A model generated the notes under the pieces. That model saw nothing but the letters and a program-made list of their open reading frames with translations, was not told the DNA's origin and did not search any database. This document shows positions 52,009 through 63,284 of a DNA stretch of 64,000 bases, piece by piece. Origin of the DNA: a bacterium (lineage in GTDB: Bacteria; Patescibacteriota; Gracilibacteria; Absconditabacterales; Absconditicoccaceae); assembly GCA_020627925.1 (NCBI GenBank), contig JAHDFY010000003.1, positions 112,534 to 176,533 of the forward strand, read 5' to 3'. Position numbers and translations under genes: made by a program. Positions within the stretch are counted from its first letter, which is position 1, and every line of letters starts with the position of its first letter.

Positions 52009-52398
52009 ATGGAAAGCACTCTTATTATTGCAAAGCTTTTTTGACCAGCACTGATGATTTTGGCAATAGCCGCAATGATCAATCAAAACATGATTGACAA
52101 AATGATCAAAGAAGCAAGCAAAAGTTATGTTCTTATCTATCTTATTTCTGTCATTAGACTAATCATTGGTCTGGTCATTGTAACGTTCCATAACGTATGG
52201 ACCTGAACACTAGAAACTACCATTACTCTTTTGGGATGGTTAATACTTATCTCCGGAGTGCTTGGACTTCTCTTCCCTGATGACATTAAAAAACTCGCAA
52301 AACCCGTACTCAAACAAAAAAGGGCGATGCAAACAGCAATCACCCTCATGTTCATCCTAGGAGCAGCCCTAGTCTATGTCTGATATGGAATATCATAA
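52009..52398 (+). CDS. Small polytopic membrane protein
   Basis: A 129-residue protein with four hydrophobic segments (KLFGPALMILAIAAMI; VLIYLISVIRLIIGLVIVTF; TITLLGWLILISGVLGLLF; ITLMFILGAALVYVGYGI), including UGA glycines at KLFG, WTG and YVG. No family recognised, though length and layout resemble small DUF-type inner-membrane proteins. Probably co-transcribed with the PKD protein; terminator follows the stop. Confidence 0.65.
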
Positions 52399-52403
52399 AG
52401 AAA

Positions 52404-52434
52404 GAAGAGAGAAGCAATGTTTTCTCTCTTTTTT
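52404..52434 (+). terminator. Intrinsic terminator
   Basis: Hairpin aagagagaa / tttctctctt with a short loop and a T-run, 6 bases after the stop at 52398. Confidence 0.8.
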
Positions 52435-52462
52435 GAAATATCACACAATTAAAATAGAAAAA

Positions 52463-52491
52463 AAACGATACCAGTCAGTTAGGCATCGTTT
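52463..52491 (-). terminator. Intrinsic terminator after metallophosphoesterase
   Basis: Stem aacgat(a)cc / gg(c)atcgtt with a 9-base loop, with T's on the minus strand. It lies directly after the stop at 52497. Confidence 0.6.
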
Positions 52492-52496
52492 CTTTT

Positions 52497-53372
52497 TTAT
52501 TGTAAATGTAAGACATCAATAACAGGCGGATTGAACAGCCTCATAGGCAATCACGTCATTCCCAGTCACGCCGTGACAAACAATTGAGTGTTTTTTTCTT
52601 GAGTGAGATCTCTGTCAAAATCTCATTGAGTAGGAATCACTCGTTTGTACACAAAGGGCAATCTAATTTGTCCACCATGAGTATGACCAGCTAAAGTAAG
52701 ATCCGCAATATTATTGGTATAACGTAATGTTGTATCAGGGTTATGTGTAAGAACAACCACATTGTCTCCGGTAGAGTAGTTATCCAAAAGAGAAATATCA
52801 TCGTTACCATTCATATGACTACCCAATCATAGGAGAGTAAACTCTGGAAGTTCTACGTAGTGATTTTGCAATACCATGACATTATTGTTTTCCAAGGTAG
52901 GAACCAAGACATCTTTCAAAAATTCACCTGGTCTTTCTACATCATGATTACCCAAAACCGCATACACAGGGACCTCCAACAAACCTAATGATTCAAACAA
53001 ATACGGTATATCATCTTTATCAGGCCAGTAGGTAAAGTCACCCGCGATCAATATCATATCCACATCAAGGTTTTGTAGTTTTTCTACAATCGCATCCATA
53101 TGACGCCTTCCCTGAAACATTCCCAAATGAAAATCAGCAACAAGGGCGATGGTCGACTCAAATCCAACATCAATTTTGGTATGATGAGTGACAATGACAT
53201 GCGGTTCTACAAATCTTCCCCAAATACCAAGCATAAAAAGAACAAAACACGTCAAAGAAAAAATTCTTTTCCAGGGTTTTCTTTGTTTGATAAAAAAGTA
53301 CAGTGCATACCATGCCAACGGAAACAACAAAAAAGAACCAAAATAAAGCGCTAATTTGAAGATCTGAAGCAT
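52497..53372 (-). CDS. Membrane-anchored metallophosphoesterase (YkuE/YaeI-like)
   Basis: The 291-residue calcineurin-type phosphoesterase has two N-terminal membrane segments and the motifs ALVADFHLGMF (DxH), ILIAGDFTYW (GD), VLGNHD and THNPD ... LAGHTHGGQIRLP. These bind a two-metal centre. Relatives such as YkuE act on the outer face of the membrane, and YaeI-type enzymes remove phosphate from lipids; substrate unknown here. It is not SbcD (lacks the capping domain and its gene is far from sbcC). UGA glycines at LLGLG, PTQG and near the C-terminus join the frame. Confidence 0.9.
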
Positions 53373-53420
53373 AGCAATGTAATAAAGGAATAAATCATAT
53401 ACCCATAGATAATTATTAGT

Positions 53421-54140
53421 CTACTGTTTTCAAATAGAAAAAATTTGTGCAATGTCTTCATCGGTCAACTTTTTCCATTGTCCTTGTTCAAGGTCTCATA
53501 ATGACAATCAGCCAATACTTGTACGCTTTAGGTAGACTACTTCATTGGCAACTGCCTGCAACATTCTTTTGACTTGATGAAATTTTCCTTCTACAATAGA
53601 TAACTCCAAAGTATTATCACCAAGGCGAACGCATTCTGCAGGTAAGGTCACACTTCCATCTTCAAGCGTAACACCATCACGTAGTCTCACAAGATCGCAG
53701 TCTTTTATTGCATTTTTTGTCTCAACATAATAGCGCTTAGGTACTTTTTTCTTAGGAGAAATAATGCGATGCGTCAACTTCCCATCACTTGTCAACAAAA
53801 GCAATCACTCCGTATCTTGATCCAACCTACCCGCGACATGCAGCATATTTGTATAAGGAAAATCCTGCAACAGTGCCCTATAACTAGGCCAACCATGCTC
53901 GTCATGATCAGCAGAAATATATCATGAAGGTTTGTGCAATATAACAGCAACATCAAGAACAACTTCAAGTTCCAGATTGTATTCTTTCCACGTAAGCGTG
54001 TCTCACACGTGTATTTTTCTTTCTACTTTGTCCAAGATCTCTCCATTGACCAAGAAAGTATTACGTTTATGTACTTGTTTTGCTTCACGTCTGGAAAACC
54101 AACCCAACATTGAAGCATATTTATCGAACCTAAAAGCCAT
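53421..54140 (-). CDS. RsuA/RluB family rRNA pseudouridine synthase
   Basis: The 239-residue enzyme has an N-terminal S4-like RNA-binding part (MAFRFDKYASMLG.. REAKQVHKR, VNGEILDKVE), the catalytic GRLDQDTEGLLLLTSDG (Asp in RLD), and the KVPKRYYVET and EGKFHQVKRML motifs. It makes pseudouridine in rRNA; the exact site (16S or 23S)cannot be told. Several glycines before GRLD and in the catalytic motif are UGA-coded. Start at ATG 54140; TAG stop. Confidence 0.92.
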
Positions 54141-54229
54141 TAAAGCATCAAAAAAATAATAATATTTTGTATTGCCATAATAAGCAATATTGCTATGATG
54201 ACAACATATTTATCTTATCTAATAAAAAC

Positions 54230-54877
54230 ATGAAAATAGTAAAAGCTATTGTAGGAATTATTATCGTACTCAGTATTGCATGGTTTATTATTAAACCAGG
54301 AACACCTAATGTACCAATTGCACAAACAAACAACAACAATGAAACAAGCGAAGTAGCAACAGGAGACACAACACAAAATAACGAAGAACAAGCAGCTTCA
54401 GAGTCACAAACATACACACTTGCACCAGAAAGTACAATACAATGGTTAGGAAAAAAGGTTGCATGAGCAGAACACTTTGGAGATATTTCTATCAAAAAAG
54501 GAACAATCAATGTAAAAGATGATGCAATCGTTGGTGGAACATTTACTGTTGATATGACATCAATCAAAGCAACAGACATTAATGATGAAAGCCTTGATAG
54601 TCACCTAAAAGCAGATGATTTTTTCGACGCAGAAAACTACCCAGAAGCAACATTTGAAATAGTATCAGTTGATGGAAAAACAGTAGAAGGAAAACTAACC
54701 ATTAAGGACATTACCAACAACATTACTTTTGATGCGACATCACTAACTATCACGGAAGATAAAGTTACTGTTGCTGCAGAATTTGCAATTGACAGAACAC
54801 AATGGGGAGTAAATGGTGGACTTCCAGCAGTAAGCGAATATTGTGAATTCAGTTTCAACCTAGAATTTACAAAATAA
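54230..54877 (+). CDS. YceI-like family protein with N-terminal membrane anchor
   Basis: A 215-residue protein: N-terminal membrane anchor (MKIVKAIVGIIIVLSIAWFI), Asn/Thr/Glu linker (~25-60), then a YceI lipocalin-like domain: STIQWLGKKVAG, GTFTVDMTSIKATD, HLKADDFFDAENYPEATFEI and a closing FSFNLEFTK strand. YceI barrels bind isoprenoid or other hydrophobic ligands. One UGA glycine at KKVAG. It faces the outside of the cytoplasmic membrane. Single gene, divergent from the pseudouridine synthase gene. Confidence 0.9.
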
Positions 54878-55045
54878 TTCAGAACAATGCAGCAGAAACA
54901 AATAACCATTATAAAAAAAATAGCAATGCGTTGGCATTTGCTGTTTTTTTTTATTTGTCAATCAAAGATACTCATTCTCACTAGACTAAATGACCGCATT
55001 CTGATAAAGTGTTTTATTAAAACATTTTTATTTCTTTCTAGTCAA
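54878..55045. other. Intergenic region
   Basis: About 170 AT-rich bases between the YceI gene and the TPP enzyme gene, with an imperfect inverted repeat (aaatagcaatgcg / ggcatttgctgttttttttt, about 54919-54952) that may be the YceI terminator. Nothing else seen. Confidence 0.4.
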
Positions 55046-56746
55046 ATGAACGTAAGTGATGTATTATTAGATGTACTCTATTCATACGGAGTCAAACATG
55101 TTTTTGGTGTACCAGGTGATGCAATAGATACTATCATGGAATCAATGAGAAAGCAAAATAAAATTGGTTTTACCTTGGTAAGACATGAAGAAACGTGAGC
55201 ATTTGCGGCAGCTGCAATGGCAAAACTCACGGGAGAATTGACCTGTTGTATGGGAACTGCAGGACCCGGAGCTATTCATCTACTCAATGGATTATATGAT
55301 GCCAAAATGGATAATGCACCAGTACTTGCAATAACTGGGGGAGCAAACACTCCTGATCGAACACAAACTTCTTTTCAAGAAATAAACACGGTCAAACTAT
55401 TTGATGATGTTGCTGGTTATAATGCAGCAGTGGTACATCCCGAACAAGTCCACAGTGTTATGCATCTAGCCTGCCAACATGCAATCAAAAACAGAACAGT
55501 TGCACATATCAACATTCCTACCAATGTTTCTATGCAAAAAGTTTCTACTTATACACCCTACACATTTGACTACAATTTAGAAACGCTTAGCTCTAGCCCT
55601 GAAGCAATACAAAAAGCAGCAGCGCTCATCAATAAAGCAAAAAAGCCAGTAATGTTGATCGGACATTGATCACGTGAAGCAACCGACGAACTTATTCAAC
55701 TTTCTGAACACATCAATGCACCAATTATCCATGCATTACGTGGAAAAGACATTATCAAAAATCATCCTAATCACATGTGATGAATGTGACTACTGTGAAC
55801 CAAAGCATCCAACAAAGCGATGGAATGAGCAGATCTACTCTTAATGATTGGAACGGGTTTTCCTTACAAAAATTTTCTTCCTAATCACAAAATACCTGCA
55901 ATACAAATCGACATTAAGATAAATATGATGGGATTAAGATATCCTGTAGATGTTCAGTTACCATGACATGCAAAAACAATATTGGCGCAGTTGCTTCCAC
56001 TACTGCAAGAAAACGAATACTATGACTATGTTCACTATATGAATAAATTCGCCTCTCATGAACAAACACAAACGGCCAAAGTTGAAACAAGTACGGACAC
56101 ACCAATCAGACCTCAAGTAGTTGCAAAAATTGCAGGAGAAGAAGCAAAAGACGACGCAATATTTTGTGTTGATACAGGTGCAGTCACTGTACGATGAGCA
56201 AGGCACCTACACCTTAGAGACAAGCAAAGGTTTACTATTTCTGGAAGACTAGCATCAATGGCCTATGGTTTGCCTGCTGCAATAGGAGCACAAATTGCTT
56301 ACCCTGATAGACAAGTCATCGCATTTTGTGGAGATGGAGGATTTGCTATGCTCATGGGTGACTTTGCTACTTGTGTCAAAGACAATTTACCAGTTAATAT
56401 CATTGTTTTTAACAACTCTAAACTTGGACTCATTAAGCTAGAGCAGGAAGTACACGGACGACCTGAATATCATACCTGATTACACAATCCTGATTTTAAA
56501 ATGTTTGCTCAAGCATGTGGAGGGGAATGATTTAGAGTAGAAAAACCTGAAGAACTACAAGAAGCAATACAAAAAGCATACGCTTCTCCTAAGCCAACGA
56601 TCATTGATGTCATTATTAACCCCAACGAATTAACTATGCCTCCGGCAATATCTTTTGATCAAGCTGTTGGTTTTGCCAAAGCAAAAATCAAAGAATTTTT
56701 TTGAGCAGGAGAAACTGATCATGGATTTTCTGCCCTAAAACATTAA
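55046..56746 (+). CDS. TPP-dependent pyruvate oxidase / pyruvate dehydrogenase (quinone)-like enzyme
   Basis: The 566-residue protein has all three domains of the acetolactate synthase/pyruvate oxidase superfamily: the PYR domain with the catalytic Glu in FTLVRHEETG-AFAA and MGTAGPGAIHLLNGLYDAKM; a central domain (~185-330); and a PP domain with GDGGFAMLMGDFATC..VFNN, the ThDP-binding GDG-x-NN motif. The length and PYR signature suit pyruvate oxidase or PoxB-type enzymes, which turn pyruvate into acetyl phosphate or acetate. Whether it uses oxygen, quinone or another acceptor is unknown. About ten UGA glycines, including in the PYR active-site segment. No neighbours from central metabolism. 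Confidence 0.88.
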
Positions 56747-56796
56747 TAACACAAATATATATATATATGGACATTTTAATAAAAATACAATAAAAT

Positions 56797-56825
56797 TTGA
56801 CGATCAAGTATAGCTTTATTATAAT
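56797..56825 (+). promoter_or_regulatory. Strong sigma-70-type promoter
   Basis: TTGACG (56797-56802), a 17-base spacer and a perfect TATAAT (56820-56825) lie 48 bases before the ATG at 56873. An alternating TA tract (about 56753-56768) sits just upstream. Confidence 0.7.
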
Positions 56826-56872
56826 CAGGTACATGAAGTCACCTCTTTATAATCCATATACAATAAAAAAAC

Positions 56873-57286
56873 ATGCAAAAAAATAATGTCATAATGTGAA
56901 TTGGAACATTTTTTCTCATCATAGGAGTTTTTAGTGCTGGTTTTTTTGCTTCTAAAAAATCCAATACAACAGTTACAAAACTTGAGATAAATATTATCTC
57001 TGACAATAACAATGAACAATGAGAGCGATACATAGCACTTGTATCATCTTGAAGTGGTACTTGAACAATAAGCAAAAATTTAGTGCATCACATTATTCCA
57101 ATAGATAAAGCAAAGAGTTCTAGTAAAAATAAAAAAGAAGAAAAAGAAACAACCTCAAATTTACATACAGCTCCTAGCTTAGTTGATACAAAAAAAAGTA
57201 GCATAAATACAATTCCTTCTTCAAACCGCTATCCAACTTATACATTAACAATTCCTCAATCTGGTCCAGTGATAAAAAAAAACTAG
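56873..57286 (+). CDS. Small membrane-anchored Ser/Lys-rich protein
   Basis: A 137-residue protein with an N-terminal membrane anchor (IMGIGTFFLIIGVFSAGFFA, residues ~7-26) and a polar tail rich in Ser, Thr, Lys and Asn with low complexity (SSSKNKKEEKETTS). Four UGA glycines, two of them in the tail segment SSGSGTGT. It has its own consensus promoter and a terminator. No family recognised. The tail probably lies outside the membrane. Confidence 0.65.
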
Positions 57287-57295
57287 AAAATAAAA

Positions 57296-57324
57296 AAAAC
57301 TCTGATGCATGTCAGAGTTTTTTT
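57296..57324. terminator. Bidirectional intrinsic terminator
   Basis: Hairpin aaactctga / tcagagttt with a 6-base loop, A-run to the left and T-run to the right, between the membrane protein gene and the convergent aspS. Confidence 0.85.
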
Positions 57325-57355
57325 ATTTACTATAATCTTTTGATGAATAATTACT

Positions 57356-59131
57356 TTAATCACTACTTGGCAAATCAGTTGCAATGTGGAGTGTTTTTAG
57401 TTCTATGTCTTCAATAGCCGATGGCGCTCCCATCATAACATCTTCTCCATTACCTGATTTTGGAAAAGCGTATACTGATTTGATATTTTGCTCATCAATC
57501 AAAATCATCATAAGTCTATCAAATCCAATAGCAAAACCACCGTGTGGAGGAGCACCATACTTAAATGCAGTGTACATTGCTTTAAATTGTTCTTTGACAT
57601 TATCCGCTGATTTTCCTAGTTTTTCAAATGCTTTTACCATAACATCCGGGTGTGGATTACGGATAGATCCAGAACCTAACTCATAACCATTCAGTATCAA
57701 ATCATATTGAAAAGTTGTTACTTCATCCAATTCTTTTCACTCAATTCATTGCATTCCACCATCAATCATAGAAAACGGGTTATGTCCAAAATCCCATGTT
57801 TCTTTATCATCATCATATTCATAGAAAGGGAAATCTATCACAAATAGGAATGCAAGTTCATTATTATCAACCAATTGATATTTGTCTCTCAAAGACATTC
57901 TTACTTTGTGAAGCACTTTACTTACACGAGAATATTTTCCTGCTGCAAAAAAGACAATATCTCCCGTTTTCGCTCCCATTTTTTCTTTTACTTCTTCAAT
58001 TTCTTTATCTGCCAAAAACTTGATAATTGGGCTTCTTGGTTGTTCTTCATCAAAAATGATATATGCCAAACCACCGGCACCAGCAGCTTTTGCAACCTCA
58101 GTCAATGCATCAATTTCTTTTCTTGTCATTGATTGTCCTTCCAATTTAATTGCTTTGACAACACCTCCAGCATCAATAGCATTCTTAAAGACAGAGAATG
58201 AGGCATCGACAAAAGTTTCACTTAAATCAACAAGTTTCATACCAAATCTAACATCAGGCCTATCGATACCATAGTTGTCCATAGCATCTTTGTAACTCAT
58301 TCTTTCAAAATTAGTAGTAATTCTTTTGTGAGGTACCAACTCTTTTACAAGATCTCTGTGATATCCTTCTAATATTTGCAAAACATCTTCTTGCTCTACA
58401 AAAGACATTTCAAAATCAATTTGGTAGAATTCACACATCGCTCTATCTGCTCTTGGATCTTCATCACGAAAACATGGCGCAATTTGAAAATATCTATCAA
58501 TTCCTCCAACCATAAGCAATTGTTTGTATTGTTGTGGCGCTTGAGGCAAAGCATAGAATTTTCCTGGATTTAGTCTCGAAGGAACCAAAAAATCTTTTGC
58601 TCACTCTGGCGAAGAAACAGTAAATACCGGCGTTTGAATTTCCAAAAAACCATTATCAACAAACCAATTTCTCGAGAAGTGATTCATCTTTGCACGAAAT
58701 TTCATGTTTTCGATAATAGGTCTTCTTCTTAGGTCCAAATATCTATGTTTCATTCTATTTTCTTCGCTTGTTTTTGGGTCATCAACGATAGGAAAAGGAA
58801 GAACTTCACAAGTGTTCAAAATTTCCATATCCGATGCAATAATTTCAATCTGACCGGTAGTCATGTCCTCATTAATCATGTTGTCTGGTCTAGCAACAAC
58901 GTTTCCTTTTACTTTAATGACGAATTCATTTTTTAGTTCTTCTGCACATTTCATCACACTTCTATGTACTTTTTGAGGATCTAAGGTTACTTGAGTAAGT
59001 CCATAACGATCTCTTACATCAATAAAGATCATTCCACCCAAATTTCTTGCTTTGTTTACCCATCCACAAAGTGTTACTTCTTGGTTAGTATGTGATTTAT
59101 TTAGTTCTCAACATGTATGTGTTCTCAACAT
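57356..59131 (-). CDS. aspS: Aspartyl-tRNA synthetase
   Basis: The 591-residue bacterial-type class II synthetase charges tRNA-Asp. It has an N-terminal OB fold for the anticodon (TLCGWVNKARNLGGMIFIDV, RYGLTQV), motif 2 CFRDEDPRADR, the EFYQIDFEMSF segment, a bacterial GAD-type insertion (~290-400) and motif 3 GGFAIGFDRLMMIL. Normal length for the family. A GMQ-UGA-IE-UGA-KELD stretch shows UGA glycines in the synthetase core. In a UGA=Gly organism the Asp/Asn route may matter for GatCAB, but no gat genes are seen. ATG start 59131, TAA stop. Confidence 0.96.
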
Positions 59132-59382
59132 AATTTACAACAAAAATAATAATTAAAATCAAAACGTTTCTACTTCTGAAAAAACCCGACAGAGAAAAAA
59201 TTCCCTATCGGGCACATATCGACTTCTCATCTAATAGTAATACACAATCGCGACATCAAGATAGATTATTATAGAATAGATTATCATAGTAATAATATTC
59301 TAGGTGTGAATTACAATAGCTAATGGTTTATTACACAAAAAAAGCAATAAAACAAAGCATAAGTTCAAAAAATACCCTTTCC
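59132..59382. other. Intergenic region with terminator
   Basis: A 250-base spacer with the MFS terminator at 59185-59212. The remainder is AT-rich with repeats of tagatta/taatag and no gene; it should contain the aspS promoter on the minus strand. Confidence 0.45.
59181..59212 (-). terminator. Intrinsic terminator
   Basis: Hairpin cccgacag / ctatcggg with a loop of about 12 bases and T's on the minus strand. It serves the upstream MFS gene or protects aspS from readthrough. Confidence 0.65.
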
Positions 59383-60570
59383 CTATAATGAAGTATTTTT
59401 ACGTAAAAATACGAGTGCAACCAAAGAACACATACCAAAAATAATTGCAGACAAGACCAAGGCGATAGGTAAGCTCCAAAGATTTGCTACCCATCACAAA
59501 AATGGCGAAATAATAGCAAATGCTCCTCTAAAAAATAAACTTTGAATAGACATAACTGTTGCTCTCATGGAAGAGGAGACTATCTGGTTGATGGCATCAG
59601 TAAGAACCACTCATTGTAAAGCCCTTACAAAGGTAAACACAAAAAACAAAAACAACAGCCAAATACTAGGAAAAAGTCACATCATCAAGTAACTAACCCC
59701 AACTAACACCGGAAGAAGAAACAAGACGAGCGTTCTCCCTATTTCTTTTTCAACTCTGTGAGCAACAAGCGAAAAAACTCATACAGAAGCGTTGATAACT
59801 GCCCAACCAATTCAAAATCGAGCAAGAGGAACATTAACGAGCTCCCAGTAGGGTTGAGTAAACCGGGTCATGGTCCAAGTAGCTGCCCCTAAGAATGAAC
59901 CATACAAAATGAACCACTTAATTTCGGGATGGCCATGCAAACTATAGGTAATAATTTTTTTGAGTTGTTCTCCTGTAGAGTCACCGCTCATATCTTTGTG
60001 TTTTGTCGGTTCAACAAGGGTAAATACAAAAGGAATAGCCAATGAAGCTAATATTGCCTGAGCAATCGCAGGCCACATCAATCATCCATAAGACGCAAGA
60101 AAACCACCCAGCAATGCTCATCCAGCTTCAGCAAAAGAAGCAATTGATTGAAAACGTCACCAAATACGAGAAAAGTTTTTGGTTTTCCCAAGACCCAAGA
60201 GTGTATCATAGAGTAGAGCACTATTGGAACCAGAAATAAAGCTTGCTCACAAAGCCAAGACAATTTCTACCAAAGCAAGAGTCCAAAAATTCCATGCAAC
60301 TCAATATCCCCAATATCCCAAACTCATACACAGAATTCAGCAACAGAGCGATTGTTTTCTTCCTATTTTATCTCCCAAAAATCATGTCGGAATTTCAAAC
60401 AACACGAGCGCAATAGAAAAAACAGTCTGTAACAGCAATATCTCAGCCAAATTCAGTCACAACGAACCAAAAAACAAAACAGCAATAGGCATCAACACCA
60501 TAGAAGAGGTCAAAGCTTGCATAATATAAAGTTTCCAAATATTTGAGCGCAAAGAACAAGCAGCAATCAT
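59383..60570 (-). CDS. Major facilitator superfamily transporter
   Basis: A 395-residue membrane transporter with about 12 predicted helices. Motif A is present between helices 2 and 3 (FEIPTGFLGDKIGRKQSLC, with GDKIGRK), and a polar central loop (EPTKHKDMSGDSTGEQLK) separates the halves. Substrate unknown; such carriers move drugs, sugars, nucleosides or amino acids by proton antiport or symport. I use the ATG at 60570 (MIAACSLRSNIWKLYI) since family members begin with a similar segment; ATG 60522 is an alternative. Several glycines, including one in GFLGDKIG context, are UGA-coded. TAG stop. Confidence 0.88.
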
Positions 60571-60693
60571 CCTCAAAAGTTATTATAAAAAAATAGTATT
60601 TATGATAAAATACACAATCAAACGTCAGTGCATCATACAAAAAGTAGGCACAAAAAACAAGCAAAAATACTCAAAAACAAAACAAGCATAACA

Positions 60694-60722
60694 AAAAAAC
60701 CTGTCTGCATAAAACAGAAAGG
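60694..60722 (-). terminator. Intrinsic terminator after alr
   Basis: Hairpin cctgtctg / cagaaagg (with one mismatch), a short loop and a run of seven T's on the minus strand. It lies after the alr stop at 60765. Confidence 0.65.
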
Positions 60723-60764
60723 CTTTTTATTATCACGACCAAAACAACAATAATATTGTAAGAA

Positions 60765-61934
60765 TTATGAAATTATTTCTCTTCTCATATTAGAGGCCAT
60801 TCCTACAAGAATTTCATAAGGAATAGTTTGTGCTGCGTCTGCTCGTGCATAAACATTATTGCTAGCATCAGGATCAGAAGAAAGAAGTTCGACAAAATCT
60901 CACAAAGAAACATTTATATTTTTTGGGAGGACAAACAAAGATAAGTTCATACAAACATTTCCAACCTGCTGCAATATTTTTCCCTGACAAACTGCTTTTA
61001 TCTTTCAAGATCCATTTCTTCTCATTCACTCTGTATATCCAAAAGGAACCGTCACCACCGTACAATCGTCGGTTGCAAATCGTGACCTACTGTAGCCAAC
61101 TGATTCTCCAGCCTTTACCTGCTGTATTGCTACAATGCGACTTGCAATAGTCATTGCTGGCAACAGCTTCGTTCACTGTTTGTATGCGTCGTCCTCGCAA
61201 GACAGTGGGTTATAACCATAAAAAGCAAATCATGGCCTCCACGCATTAAAAAAATCATCAACAACCTTGAGACAACCAGCACTATTACCAATATGTTTGT
61301 AATAAGGAAGGTGACCATAATCAATAATCGCATGATAGAGTTTTTTACACTTCGCTATCTGTTTATCAACCAAATTTTGCGACTCTTTTTGAATACCATC
61401 TGCATCAGCAAAATGTGACATCACTCCCTCTATTACAATATTTTTTCAGCGAGGATCTTTTTTTAACAATTGCAAAACTTTTTCTAATTGATCGCTAGCA
61501 AGTCCTTCCCTGTTCATTCACGTATTCAAAAACAAGTGAACGCGTATTTGCTTCCCCAAAGAGAGTAGCATTTCTAGCACTTCCAAGGACCACACACAAG
61601 GCGTTACCCTAGCGTAATCTAGCTTTTTATAATTTTCTGGCAAGGTTTCTCCGAGCAAAAGAATTTTTTTGTTGGAATACCTCAATACTTGATAATACTC
61701 TGGGATACTATCCACCACCAAATAAGGAATTGCTACATTGCTTTTTGATAGAATGCGCAAAATTTGTTGCAATCAGTGACCATAAGCATTTGATTTGAGC
61801 ACGGGGAAAATATGCCCATCAGGATGTAAATTTTGTAAGTATTCTAGGTTATGCAGAATGTTTTTTTTGTGAATAGTCATTACATTCATTGGTTGTACAT
61901 CTGGACGAAAAAGTTTTTTAAGCCACTGAATCAT
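60765..61934 (-). CDS. alr: Alanine racemase
   Basis: This PLP enzyme converts L-Ala to D-Ala for peptidoglycan. The 389-residue protein has the PLP-lysine motif FPVLKSNAYGHG (Lys47), FLNTGMNREG, GVMSHFADAD, and the C-terminal catalytic Tyr region ESVGYSRSRFATDD, followed by a beta domain (GNVCMNLSLFVLP). UGA glycine codons occur at GHG, NTG, PGF and elsewhere. It shows that the cell makes its own cell wall, in line with the M23 peptidase and DivIC-like protein. Start at ATG 61934 (MIQWLKKLF); TAA stop. Confidence 0.95.
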
Positions 61935-62009
61935 AGCAAGTGTAATCATTCAATAAAAATAATAGCATCACTCACAGTGTAAAAAAAACTCTCATCATTA
62001 CAATGACAT

Positions 62010-63209
62010 ACTATTGTAGTCCATACTTTCAACGAAGTCTTTTGTTTCTATTTTTTCAATCTCTTGGAGAAAGCGTTTGATTTTCTTTTCAAAAATAGAT
62101 GTTGCTGTAGTATCTTTCTCTAACATAGCTGTGAATGTTTCCAATACTTTTTGATGACATACTGAATCCTCAGAAATAAAACTTCATCTACCCTCATGAT
62201 ATGCTTTCCTCATGGCTTCATCACATTCTTTGCTTAGTTCAGGTTCTTGATCTGATAGCATGAATCATTCATCAGATCCATAACCATCAGATCATACAAA
62301 ATTTGTATACAACCAATCTTGAAGAGTAATTGTTTTGTTATCTTTTTCCAAAAGGTATATGATTTGATATGATAAGAGAGCTCACCGATCTTGACCTCTT
62401 GAAAAAATAAGAATTCATTGTTTCCAAGGTTTCACATAAAAAATTTTCTCTACATATTCAAATAATCTCATATTATATTGATACATCAACTTTATTATTT
62501 CTTCTACTTGTTGATAATTTTTATTTTTCATTCATTGCTTAAGAAGAGTTGCCAATATTTTTGGATCTTTTTTTGTATAATATCATAATTTTATTGCATA
62601 ATTTCACGATTTTTGTTTACAAAAAAATATATCATCAGCAAAAACAAAGAGATTTTTATATGATGGACCTCGATTGATAATAACTTCATTTCAATGATTA
62701 CTATAAGTATAAGCTACCTTCTGGTGACCAACTTCAACCTCATGACGAGTTGATTTCATAAAAAAAGAATAATCATTTTTTATTAATCCATACACTCAAT
62801 TATTTTTACAATCGATATTATCATAATAACTAAATATATAACTTATGTCTTTGTTTTGTTCCAGGTAATATCATGAAGACATAATAGTTACATGTCTCGC
62901 TATATCAGCCAAAGTAATATAAACATCAGATAAAAAATCGTTATATTCTTTATGGTTATTATATAAGTAGCTTATAATCAATTGGTAGTAATTTTTTTCC
63001 ATGATACTGGAACTAGAAAGATACTTGTCTAACAACTTTGAGGAAACTTTTTGAGCGTCTACACGATTCCAATTTATCTCTGTATCAATTTTTTCTAAAA
63101 AAATTGTAACGCTATCAACAGTAGGAAGTTTTGTAGCAAAAGAAAAATTTATTCACATAGAACAAACAGAAATACAAAGTGAGAAAAGAAATATAATAAA
63201 TAGTCTCAT
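62010..63209 (-). CDS. Secreted protein of unknown function
   Basis: The 399-residue protein is split into tiny pieces by the standard code but continuous when UGA is Gly (about 14 sites). An N-terminal signal peptide (MRLFIIFLFSLCISVCSM, cleavage near FSFA) directs it outside. The mature part is helical and Tyr/Lys/Glu-rich with scattered Cys (for example IDCKNNG, DDIFFCKQ, SKECDEAM, DSVCHQK). I recognise no domain. The gene is followed upstream by another exported protein at 63285. Start ATG 63209; stop TAG 62010-62012. I traced the frame base by base from start to stop. Confidence 0.75.
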
Positions 63210-63241
63210 GGCATTTAGAATAAAAAAGTAAAAAAATGAAT

Positions 63242-63271
63242 AAGGGTTTAAAAGCATACTTTTAAACCCTT
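63242..63271 (-). terminator. Intrinsic terminator
   Basis: A long perfect stem (aagggtttaaaag, 4-base loop, cttttaaaccctt) lies between the stop at 63285 and the next gene's start at 63209; a short T-rich run follows on the minus strand. Confidence 0.85.
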
Positions 63272-63284
63272 ATTAAATCAAAAA

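Noticed and set aside
56753..56768. Alternating TA tract as a repeat element
   Set aside because: Too short and simple; best seen as AT-rich promoter DNA.
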